NCBI RefSeq assembly: GCF_024139115.2
Contig: NC_085140.1
Location: 27,807,956-27,871,955, forward strand
DNA length: 64,000 nt
Direction: 5' to 3'
From: Armigeres subalbatus
Taxonomy: Eukaryota; Arthropoda; Insecta; Diptera; Culicidae
Every line of letters begins with the position of its first letter. Position 1 is the stretch's first letter. This document shows, in pieces, positions 46,916-56,520 of this stretch. The translations under genes were made by a program, and so were the position numbers. Below the pieces are notes generated by a model that did not search any database, had not been told where the DNA came from, and was given only the letters and a program-made list of their open reading frames with translations.

Positions 46916-47709
46916 CCTACGTCGGCCTTCGCAACTCAGCGGCTAATGAATGAGCCCGTGATTTCCAAATTGGACGACATTTTTTCGACATCACTCACAA
47001 TTAATTTGTCAAGCCAACACTTGCACATGTGCGTAGTACACGTTCACATTAGAGAAGCGTGAGTATTTAGAATGTCGGGCGGCTACAAACATTTTTCATC
47101 AGCAATTGTAGTGATCAAGCAGAGGTTGTGTGTGCTATTTGCCAATCGGTTCTCAAGCTTAGACCCAACCGCATTGATTATGATTTGGAAAAGGTGCAGC
47201 CCAATCGGGTTGTACGCAAAAGTGACGTAGGACTACGTAGCTATTCGAAATTGATGGTATATGCCATGATAATTTGTGTCTCTTTATTAACATCGAGCAA
47301 ACTGCTCGAAGGACAACTGAATCATGAAGTCGAATAGTTGCTCCCAGTTAGATGGACTTTGAGTTTCCAACCGTGTGTGCACTCATGTGCACTCATAACT
47401 ATTGATGAAGGGGCGGAGCTAATGGAATTACTGCATTAGATATAAGAAGACCGCAGACAACGGATCGCTCGAAAAATGACAAATTCTAAGAAATTTCCTA
47501 TCCTATCTTTTCTCGTAAGATTCTGTATTTAGTTATGAGCTGTTAGTTAACTAAGGTGCATATTGTTACGAAGAATAACAAAAGAAATTTGACTCAAAAC
47601 GAAGTTTTTTCATATTACAAAACATTATCTCTTGGTATCTGTCTGTCCGAGCGACGTTCGCGGATTTCCACTGAGATGGCGTCTTCATCGATTTTATACA
47701 AAAGCCACC

Positions 47710-48434
47710 TTCTTCTTCTTCTTATTGGCATTACATCCCCACACTGGGACAGAGCCGCCTCGCAGCTTAGTGTTCATTATGCACTTCCACAGTTGTTAAC
47801 TGCGAGGTTTCTAAGCCAGGTTACCATTTTGCATTCGTATATCATGAGGCTAACATGATGATACTTTTATGCCCAGGGAAGTCGAGATAATTTCCAATCC
47901 GAAAATTGCCTAGACCGCCACTGGGAATCGAACCCAGCCACCCTCAGCAGGGTTGTAAATATTCGGCAGCACTAGATGAAGGTGATGTTTTTTTATATCA
48001 TGTTTTTATTTTCTTCCTGCTTTGAAATCAACCTCACATTCCCGGACAGGCAGAAAAGTAAACAACAGAACTCACATCACCCACTGCGCCGCGAAGATGA
48101 AATTTACCACAGCAAAATGTACACATTCACCCAGCAAATTGAAAAAATTCACCACGCGTTTAAATGGGCCACTCACAGTCATACGGTAAGGCGCGAACTG
48201 AGCAGCCTGTCAGAGCGACTTGTGAGTGGCTGAATGCGAAATTGAATGGTCGGTGTTGGAAATGATTTTTCGGCTGCACCCAGTCGCACTCACCACGGCG
48301 GCGATGAAGGCGACTGCAGATTATACTGAGATCCATGTTTTTCACTGCATTGACTGTGAAATATTTCTACCCTGACCCTCAGCATGGTCTTGCTTTGTAG
48401 CCGCGCGTCTTACCTCACGGCTAAGGAGGGCCCA
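47710..48434 (-). mobile_element. Feilai-like SINE split by a hAT MITE
   Basis: Minus-strand SINE: head at 48434-48383 (ggccctccttagccgtgagg) and body and tail at 47947-47710 ending in aataagaagaagaag. Its own target duplication ACAAAAGCCACC is intact at 47698-47709 and 48435-48446. The insertion lies between the A and B boxes. Confidence 0.9.
47948..48374. mobile_element. 427-bp hAT-type MITE nested in the SINE
   Basis: Termini CAGGGTTGTAAATATT and AATATTTCTACCCTG, with an exact 8-bp duplication ACCCTCAG at 47940-47947 and 48375-48382. The uninterrupted SINEs read gctgagggtggctggg here, confirming the empty site. No ORF of interest. Confidence 0.9.
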
Positions 48435-48550
48435 ACAAAAGCCACCATTTTATACAAAAGAAGGTTGATCCGACTATCCGAAATAAACTTTCTTCAAAGT
48501 GCAAAACTCAATCGTGAATAGCGAATTTGATAGCGCGTCGGAGGGAGAAG

Positions 48551-49095
48551 ATGCAGTAAAATTGAATGGATGGAATCACTATCAGCAACCAAGCTACCAC
48601 GCCAAACCCGATGCCACTGAAACAGTCCATTTTCTCTTTCTTTCCATAAAATGCTGGTCCTTAAAAGGACCAATTTTCTTTTCCCAATGCGCCTTTCCAA
48701 TAACTGCTTGTCGGCACCTTGAGTTCAAACTGTCCAACCACCACTCGATGATTTTTCGCTAAGCCTCCGCCATTTGGAATAAATTTTCAGCAGTGCCTGC
48801 CCCTGCTACCCACGCCTTTGTGCTGCTGTGTCCGCCCCCTTGCATCAAATGTCGAACCGTTCTTTGTGGAATCCCGATCAAAATGGCTCGCGCACGCCGG
48901 AAAGCAGCTTTCTTGTACTCAATAAATTAAGCCCGTTAGCCCCGCCCCTTTGTGATCTGATATGGATGTAAATATAACGATTAATGAAGGGGCGGGGCCA
49001 ATGGAATTACTTCATTAGATATAAGAAAGCTGCTTTCCGGCGCATGCGAGCCATTTTGATCGGCATTCCGCAGACAACGGACCGTTCGGATAATG
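48551..49095. repeat. Composite repeat, blocks X, Y and inverted Y
   Basis: Block X (48551-48770, aaaattgaatggatggaatc ... atgcgcctttcc) and block Y (48857-48948, tcccgatcaaaatgg ... ggaaagcagctttcttg). An inverse Y at 48985-49095 forms a hairpin with Y. X and Y recur at 51828-52080 in the order Y-X, and another Y-like end occurs at 47405-47495. Probably parts of one unclassified element. Confidence 0.6.
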
Positions 49096-49611
49096 TTATT
49101 TGCCACTGCCTTGCAAGCAGTAAATAAAAGTTTTTGAAAAAATATTTTTTCCATTAAACAAATCAAAACAATGCATGTTACGTTTTTTAGCGAACAGTCC
49201 TAGCTGGAAAACGCATCACAAGTGGAAATTAAAATTTTGCGCTTTTTTTCCCAAGCAATTTTGTCAAACATCTAAAAACCAAATATACAAGAAAGGCAAA
49301 GCATTTTTCACACTAATCACGCCATAATCTAACACATGAAATTCAAAATAATTATTACCAATGGGAAAAAGTATATCTTTGTCATCATTTTTCAACGAAT
49401 TTTAACTGAAAATCCATCTTCCACTCGAAACTTACGATCTGTACGTAAAAAACCGTTCTCAAATTACCATTTCAATTTTTATGGCACAAATTCATCTGGG
49501 GGATTACTAGGTAGTAAATATAGCCACTACATGGGAAATAATAAGTAGAATTCTTGTTAATAAACAGAAAGACATATAATTTTTTGGTGGCAATACAGTT
49601 GCCACTGCTTT
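49096..49611. other. No recognised gene
   Basis: AT-rich. One 70-codon ORF without features. It contains tatacaagaaaggcaaa, shared with other repeat ends in the window. Confidence 0.35.
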
Positions 49612-49761
49612 ATAAATGGTTTATTTATTTATTTATTTAATTGTAATCGTCATCTGACACCTGGTGTCTCAATGACGCTAAGAATAAGGCAAACATGGAT
49701 AAAATATACAAGAAATACAACAAAACAGTAAAATAGCACTTTACAATCTACGGTTTTTATG

Positions 49762-50440
49762 TCAAGTGGTATCACGGAAGTGCGCTGCGAAAGCTCGTTG
49801 TAGAGCAGCTGGCGATAGATGAAAATCAAAAAGATGGAACACTATGTTGAAGTTCGACGACATATATCGAACCGGATCATGCTGACCATAACGACTGTTT
49901 CGAGCACCGAGCTGTATGAAATTTCTCCTTCTCAGCGGGCGCATAGGAGCATACACATTTATCTTGTTGAGCATTGCTGGAGAGTCGACAGCACCATTGA
50001 GGATTTTCGCTACGAACATAGCATGTGCCACACGGCGTCTAACATCTAAAGTATTCAGCCCAAGTAGCCGACAGCGGTTTTCGTAAGGAGTGAGATGTTG
50101 ACCATCACGCCAAGGAGATTGCGCAAGGCAAAGCGCACGAACTTCTTCTGCACAGATTCAATCCTCGAGATCCAAGTGGTCTGATAAGGGCACCAGTCAA
50201 TGACAGCAAACTCCAGTATTAACCTACAAGGGCACAGTACAGCGATCGCAGGCAGTATGGGTCACGAAATCCATTGACAATTTTCATTATAAAGCCCAGT
50301 TGTCGGTTTGCCTTTGAAATTACGTTATCGTAATGGAACCGGAAAGTAAGTGTGTCATCAAGTATAACTCCCAAATCTCTGATACGCTGCACACGCATTT
50401 CACACTATTTCAGACAGCGTGTAATTGAAGATAATAGGCT
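49762..50440 (-). pseudogene. C-terminal ORF2 of the same LINE, frameshifted
   Basis: Continues the reverse transcriptase in shifting frames: RIRDLGVILDDTLTFRFHYD, FRDPYCLRSLYCALV, VQKKFVRFALRNLLG, then VRRRVAHAMFVAKILNGAVD, YAPMRPLRRRNFIQLG and NSRYGQHDPVRYMSSNFN, with a stop at 49762. These blocks are the usual C-terminal region of jockey-type mosquito elements. At least three frame changes separate them. Confidence 0.85.
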
Positions 50441-50441
50441 T

Positions 50442-51572
50442 TCATTTTCTGCTGAACGTTATTGTTTGGCATTTGTGGATACTGAGTGACAGGCAGTTTC
50501 GCATACACCACTCCTCAAAACGGGTTAGAAGCATTTGTAGTTGAATGCAGGCAGTTGAATCATCAAGGCTGTTAACAACAATGTAGATGTTTGCATCATC
50601 AGCATACAAAAGCCTTACTCCAGGCGGTAACACCTGTGTCACGTCGTTGACGAATATCGAGAACAATAATGGTCCAAGATTACTGCCTTGTGGTACTCCA
50701 GATGAAGTAACGAAAGGATCCGAAAGAGATGATCCGACCTTCACACGCAATGTTCTATCCGTCAGGAATGATCTGAACCAATCAACGCATGCGGTGGAAA
50801 CGCCCAGCTTCTCAAGTTTAGTAAGTAGAATTCGATGATCCACTCGGTCGAAAGCAGCCTTGAGATCTAAGTATACAGCATCCACTTGCCTCCCAGCGTC
50901 AAGAGCTTCAATACAAGTCGATGTGAACTCAGCCAAGTTTGTTGCGACCGATCTCTTGGGAAAGAATCCATGCTGGTCCGTAGAGATGTACTGCCTACAG
51001 CAGGCAAAGAGCGTGTCATTCACTATGATTTCGAAAACTTTCGAACAAGCAGAGAGAGTGGTTATTCCACGATAGTTGTTCACGTCGCATTTGTTCCCTT
51101 TCTTATGTACCGGGAAAAGGTATGACGATTTCCAGCATAGGGGAAACGTTCTGGTTCGAAGAGAGAGATTGAAGATTTTTGCTAACGGTTCAATTAGAGC
51201 AGTTGAACACCAGCGCAGCAACGCAGCGGGTATACCTTCCGGTCCAGCACAAAATGAAAACTTTAGTTTCCGAATCGCTCGGCACACATCCTCATCACTG
51301 ATGGGAAAAATGTCTAAATCTAGAACATCACGAGGGGTGTCACGAGAAGCTTCAATGGCACGATGGAGTGGAGCTGTGAAGTCGTTGAAGGATGTCTTGA
51401 ACTGTGTAGCAAATAGTTTGCATTTGTCAGCTGGTGTATTAGCTGAAACATCATCCAACTGCATCGACGTAGGAAGACCATTTTCGTTCCGTTTGGACCT
51501 AACAAACGACCAGAATTGCTTGGGATTCCGTCGTAGATTTCGTTGTGTGCGACATATGTATCGGGAATACAA
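50442..51572 (-). pseudogene. Reverse transcriptase of jockey-type LINE (ORF2 fragment)
   Basis: 376 codons open from an internal Met; the frame extends upstream without a start (LRTLKRYRSSALRRYCNY precedes it), so this Met is not the true start. In order: RKLKFSFCAGPEGIPAALL (101-119), FPVHKKGN (153-160), the catalytic aspartate block YLDLKAAFDRVDH (234-246), SGVPQGSNLGPLLFSIFVND (291-310) and YADD (323-326). The three catalytic aspartates (236, 325, 326) are present. A frameshift follows at about 50440. The enzyme would reverse-transcribe the element's RNA at the nicked target. An intact element would be about twice as long. Confidence 0.93.
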
Positions 51573-51827
51573 AAGCTGATTATAACTTCTGTACGCACTG
51601 CTAGCAATATTGAACTGCTGCTTGTTGTACGTGGAACGATAATTGCAGTATCTACGAAGTGCAGAGGAACGATAGCGTTTAAGTGTTCGTAATCTGTTGT
51701 TGGACCATATGGATTTCGTACTGGTCCAACAATCGGAACATGAATAGCAAATGCACGATGAATAATATCGGTGAAAAAATTTACGGCATCGTCAACGCAA
51801 TTACATGAACTGCTAATGTATTAAACC

Positions 51828-52080
51828 GCTCTTTGCGGAATCCCGATCAAAACGGGTCGCGCGCCAGAAAGCAGCTTTCTTGCATTCAATAAATTAGGCC
51901 CGTAAAATTGAATGGATGGAATCACCAACTGAAACCAAGCTTCCACTCCAAACGCCGATGCCACCGAAACAGTCCATTTTCGCAATTAAACCTTTCTGTT
52001 CAGAAAATGCTAATCCTGAGAAGATCCAATTTTCTTTCCCTAATGCGCCTTTCCAACAACTAACTGACACCACAATTTGT
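51828..52080 (+). repeat. Composite repeat, order Y-X
   Basis: 51828-51903 matches block Y and 51904-52080 block X of 48551-49095, now abutting in the reverse order. 52250-52290 shares gctgtgtccgc with 48828-48838. Confidence 0.6.
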
Positions 52081-52631
52081 AACAAATGTAATGTAATAAA
52101 TGTAATGTAATAAGCATCTCCACTGGCGGCACGGGATCGCAACAGTGTTATTTTTGTAGTCAACTCTTCATATAGAATGCTGGTTCGTTGAGGTTGAATG
52201 ATCTGCAGCAACACGCCGAGGACCACTGCCAATGCGATGGATTTCCGTTGAAAATGTTACCAGCGCCTCCGTGATGCTGTGTCCGCTCCGCTGCGATCAC
52301 TTTGATGCGTCCGGTCTGCATGAAATCTTGTTCAAACTGAGGATTAGATTCAAACCCGCAAGTGATTGATGTATGTACGTGGTTGGTTGGTTTACCTATT
52401 TCTAAACTTTTTATCAATCATCGATAAAAAACAGTTCAAAATCAGTATTTTCAAATAAATACAAAAAAGCGTTGACGAATGGTCCAAAAAAAAAATGAAA
52501 ATCCATCGAGAAACGGCTGAGATATTAAAGTTAAAAGTCTATCATATTATTGTGACGGTCCCCAAATTTCACAATCTTAAAGTGTACCCCAATATAGAAA
52601 AGACGTAGTCCTACGTCAAAATGCATTGGAG
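52081..52631. other. No recognised gene
   Basis: Overlapping ORFs on the minus strand (51894-52232, 52160-52417) run through the composite repeat and show no domain. 52595-52620 has gacgtagtcctacgtc, also found near 47223. Confidence 0.35.
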
Positions 52632-52695
52632 TTAACCACTTTCCTTCGATGAGACTCGAACTCATTACCCTTAGTACGCTAGACTGGTGCAAGAC
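52632..52695 (-). repeat. tRNA-Ala-like SINE head, second copy
   Basis: Minus strand: ccagtctagcgtact (7-base loop with AGC) and atgagttcgagtctcatcga, then ggaaagtgg. Truncated at the D arm. Diverged copy of 46840-46915. Confidence 0.6.
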
Positions 52696-52869
52696 ATTCT
52701 AAATACTCCGGCTTCTCTAATGTTAATTTATTGCTGGAAAACCCAAATAAATGCTTTTAAGATGGCAGCTCTTAGGGATCAACGTACCACGCGTCGGCTA
52801 ATCAGCATACAATAGCGCGTGGAGACCCGTAACATATTGTATGTTAATTAGTTCGGATAGGGCGTTTTT

Positions 52870-54360
52870 TAACTAGGGGTAGGGTGGAGAACCATTTGGG
52901 CAGCACCCCCTATTCCCGTCAGCAACGCTCATTACTCGGGCCCATTACAACCGAATTACTTGTTTTTAGTACATGGTTAGTTTCTGTCGATATCTAGTGA
53001 TGTATAAACAATCAAGCCATTTGGTTGTAATGCGGTCGAGTTATTACCCAAGTAACACGGTTTGTTGTATGAGTGTAAAAAATACATCTTTCGAACATAT
53101 AATATGTTACGTTTTGGTATGAAAAACTGCTTTGATTACTTTCACACGACCCAAACAGCGCAAAAATTATCGATATTTTCAACATCTTTCAGTTGCAACC
53201 TTGTTTTTGATTGCACATTCACAAGACTAAACTTAAGTACTAAGGATGTTTTCAGTAACCGACTTTCAACATGGTTCTGTCAAATTGAATACCAAAACAA
53301 AAATGCTGACCAACACGTTCAATGAAATAAATTTTATACAAAAAATGAATGAAAACAAGCATGCATGAAATGATGAACACCATTTCAATAATAATAATAA
53401 ACATATACAAACTGAATAAATAAATCAAATTTGTTTCGAAGTCTCGGTCGAAACATTATATGCGGCTCATGTTACATTGGCTAACTTTTCATTTTACTTC
53501 TCCCAAATTCATGCGCCATTGATTGAAGAAAAATATAACTATGGCAAGGCGCGCGGCTACAAAGCAAGACCATGCTGAGGGTGGCTGGGTTCGATTCCCG
53601 GTGTCGGTCTAGGCAATTTTCGGATTGGAAATTGTCTCGACTTCCCTGGGCATAAAAGTATCATCGTGTTAGCCTCATGATATACGAATGCAAAAATGGT
53701 AACTTGGCTTAGAAACCTCGCAGTTAATAACAGTGGAAGTGCTTAATGAACACTAAGTTGCGAGGCGGCTCTGTCCCAGTGTGGGGATGTAATGCCAATA
53801 AGAAGAAGAAGAAGATAACTATGCCAAAGCATGATTTTGAAATTGATATGTTAACAAATTCTCGAATCTGCAAAAAAAACATTATGGCGAGTTGTCGATA
53901 AACAAAAGGGTCGATGAAGAACGTTCATAACATTGATCTTAAAAGATGTTGAAACTACGTTAAACTTCTATCATTGTGGTATATATTCTGACGAAACAAA
54001 TGTCAAAAAATGAACATGTTATGACATTGTTCGTAAAATCTTCCTGTAGACATGTTTTATGTTGTGAGAATGTAAAACGAAACATCTCAAAAAACCAAAC
54101 AAATGTCAAAAATCGACATGTTATCAGCAAGTTGTGAGAATGTAGTATGAAACTTCTTCTCTGATCAAATTGCTGTATGTTTTGCAAAAACCTTATCATA
54201 GCTTTCCTTGAACATAACATGTTTTGTATTTCATTTTCCCGACCTTTATTCAACATCATTATTAGATCTTCGTTAATAATGATGTTTTCGGTGTTACTTG
54301 GGTAACGTTGCGGACGGGAATAGGGGGTGCTGCCCAAATGGTCCCGCTCCCTATTTGACA
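52870..54360. mobile_element. Inverted-repeat element with a SINE inside
   Basis: ccatttgggcagcacccc and tattcccgtc (52890-52920) return in inverse as gacgggaataggggg and tgctgcccaaatgg (54314-54344). ttacccaagtaacacgg (53044-53060) returns as gtgttacttgggtaa (54291-54305). The left arm has an extra ~110 bp. About 1.5 kb in all; the exact ends and duplication are not clear. Confidence 0.6.
53548..53814 (+). mobile_element. Feilai-like SINE, slightly 5' truncated
   Basis: Starts at ggcgcgcggctacaaagc, contains the perfect B box ggttcgattcc, and ends in aataagaagaagaag. Target duplication ATAACTATGGCAA / ATAACTATGCCAA (53535-53547 and 53815-53827, one mismatch). Confidence 0.9.
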
Positions 54361-54454
54361 CTTTCCCTCACCTAACCTACATAATTTAAGGTCTAGTTTT
54401 GTTACGATATTATTATAAGGTAATGCCCAAAAAACGTTCTCAGAGCGATGCTGG

Positions 54455-55790
54455 GTCATTAGGCCAAATGGTCATTAGGCCGAACGGTCATTAGGCCGAA
54501 TGGCCATTAGGCCGAATGAGAAGTGGGGAGTAAGAAAAGAGAAGTGAGCAGTGAGAAGTGTGGAAGAAAGAATAAATGCAGAAGAAGGAAGAAGAATGAA
54601 TAAGAAAGAAGAAAAATGAAAGAAAGAAGAAGGGAAAAGAAAGAAGAGATAAGCAATAAGGGAGAAGGAAGAAGGAAGAGGGAAAAAGGAAGGAGGGAAA
54701 AAAAGGAAGAAAAAAGGGAAAATGAAGAAGGAAGGAAGAAACAAAGAAAGAAAATGGAAGAAGAAAGAAGGAAGAATGAAAAAATAAGAAGGAAAAAGAA
54801 AAAGAGGAAAATAACGAAGAAAATAAGGAGAAGAAAGGAGGAAGAAAAGAGAAGGAAGAAAGAAGTGTATGTATATTTATGTAGTTTGCCACCATCCTGG
54901 CAAGAGTCTTGTTCTGCATGCGGTTCCACTTAACAGTAAGGTAAAATTTCAATACTATTTTGAATTCAACATGAAAAGAGAAGGAAGAAAAAAGGAGGAA
55001 AAAATAAGAAAGAAGAATAAAACGACAGTAGAAAGAAAATAGATGAAATAAGAAAAAAAGGTTAGAAGGAAGATTGAAGAAAGAAAAAGAAAGGAAAAAG
55101 GTTGGAGAAGGAAGAAAGAAGAAGGAATGAGGAATAAGGAAAAAAGAAGGATGAAGGATGAAGAAAGAAGGAAGAAAGGAGAAGGAAGGAAGCAGATAGA
55201 AGAAGTAACAAGGAAGGAAGCAGATAGAAGGAAGGAGTAAAAATAAAGAAGGAAAAAAAGAGAAGGAAAAAGAAAGAAGGAAGAAGCAAGAGTGAAGAAG
55301 GAAAAATAAAAAAGGGAAAAGGAAGAAGAAGGAAATAAGAAGGGTGAAGGAAAAATAAAAAAATGAATAAAAAGAAAGATGTGAGAAGTGAAAATAACGA
55401 AGGAAGAAGGAGTAAGAGAAAAGGAAGAAAAATAAGGGAGAAAATAGTAAGGAAGAAGGAAGATGGGAAAAGGAAGAAGGAAAATGGAAGTCGAAAGAGA
55501 AAGGAAGAAGAAAGAAAAAAGAAGGAAAAGAGAACAAGCAAGAAAAAAGAATGAATGCAGACCTTCTCAGTTTTCTCTTTTGGCTTTTTAGTTCTCATTC
55601 GGCCTAATGGTTAACCCAGATAACCATAAGCATTAAAATAAGCCATACGTGCGACTATAAGGCTACCACAGAGCTAACAAACTTCATACTGGCTCTATAA
55701 TAGCCCTATATAGCCGAAAAGGCGAAATAAAGTGCTAATGGTTACCTGGGAATCGTTATAATCACCGTTCGGCCTAATGATCTTCGGCTT
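54455..55790. mobile_element. Foldback with ~1-kb polypurine interior
   Basis: Left: four units ggtcattaggccgaac (54463-54515). Right: ttctcattcggcctaatgg (55594-55612) and, after a nested MITE, ttcggcctaatgatc (55768-55782). The interior 54515-55560 is almost all A and G on the plus strand, broken at 54885-54965 by ordinary sequence. The long F/L/S-rich minus ORFs (348, 178, 140 codons) and the K/E/R plus ORF are products of that composition. Confidence 0.75.
55612..55752. mobile_element. ~140-bp MITE in the foldback arm
   Basis: Inverted ends cccagataaccataagcatt (55617) and tgctaatggttacctggg (ending 55751), with an interior of ataaggcta/tagcccta motifs. It separates two pieces of the right repeat array. 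Confidence 0.65.
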
Positions 55791-56169
55791 AATGGACTGA
55801 TACTCTCAAAGCTTAGACGACAATGATTACCATTTTCATTTGAAAACATATCTGGTGAGAACAGTGGGGGAATTGTTGCAGGTGATAACTTCTCAAGTTT
55901 TGAGCTCAAACGATAAATAATACAGAATTATCATCAAATATAAACCTTAACCTTACTAATACCAGCTAAATGTCAATAGTCCGGTTTTATATTTTATTTC
56001 TATTTCTTCTATTCTATCTTCTATTTAAATTTTCTTCGTTATAGTTTCGTGGTAGGAAGAAAAGTTATAACGTGTTTTTTTTTGTTGGACCATTTTATTC
56101 CCTCTCCCCAACACCAACCAACACTGAAGAACCCCAAAGGAAGACGGTCAAAACAGAGAGGAACATTCT
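55791..56169. other. No recognised gene
   Basis: Unique AT-rich sequence. A pyrimidine-leaning patch at 55990-56030. Confidence 0.4.
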
Positions 56170-56520
56170 ATGATGTTCTTTGGTTCGGGCTCGCGTACCT
56201 TGCAGTCATCTGATCAGGGGCCTACAAACATCGCGGAACTCAAGAGAACGGGAGCGCATCTCCCATCGCCGGCATCGTTCGTTCTCAGTTTTATTCCGAT
56301 TGTCGGTGGTGGTGCTGACGCGAAAAGCGTGGCTGTTGACTACCCAAGCGAGCTCACCTCGATTGAGTTTCGCGCAAGTCTCGGTCAAGGCAGGACGTCT
56401 TCGAAATACATTTCGCGCTTCGTCACACGCGCTCCGCAGTGGTTATTCCGTCACCGTCGTTGCCCTTGTCGGCTGCCAGAAAAATTTGCAAATTTTTATC
56501 AAGTGTAACCCCCCGGGGAT
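56170..56520 (+). promoter_or_regulatory. GC-richer island, possible promoter or first exon
   Basis: Distinctly GC-richer than its surroundings, with many CpG (tcgcgtacc, gacgcgaaaagcgtgg, cgcgctccgc) and ttctcagttttatt near 56282, which fits an insect initiator. Two plus frames stay open (to 56508 and 56779), but neither shows a domain. It may be the 5' end of a host gene whose body lies outside the window. A further TATA-like cataaaagg is at 57317. Confidence 0.25.

Larger units (their letters stand above)
49612..51800 (-). mobile_element. Jockey-type non-LTR retrotransposon, 5' truncated
   Basis: On the minus strand this holds the reverse transcriptase and the C-terminal part of ORF2, a short 3' untranslated region and a (TAAA)n tail at 49638-49617. 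The 5' end is missing somewhere around 51800; ORF1 and endonuclease are absent. Several frameshifts inactivate it. It lies between two copies of the X/Y composite repeat. Confidence 0.9.

Noticed and set aside
50587..51579. Plus-strand ORFs of 71-167 codons
   Set aside because: They are antisense shadows of the reverse transcriptase.
54491..55598. 348-, 178- and 140-codon minus ORFs rich in F, L and S
   Set aside because: They are translations of a polypurine/polypyrimidine tract; three overlapping frames are open for the same reason.
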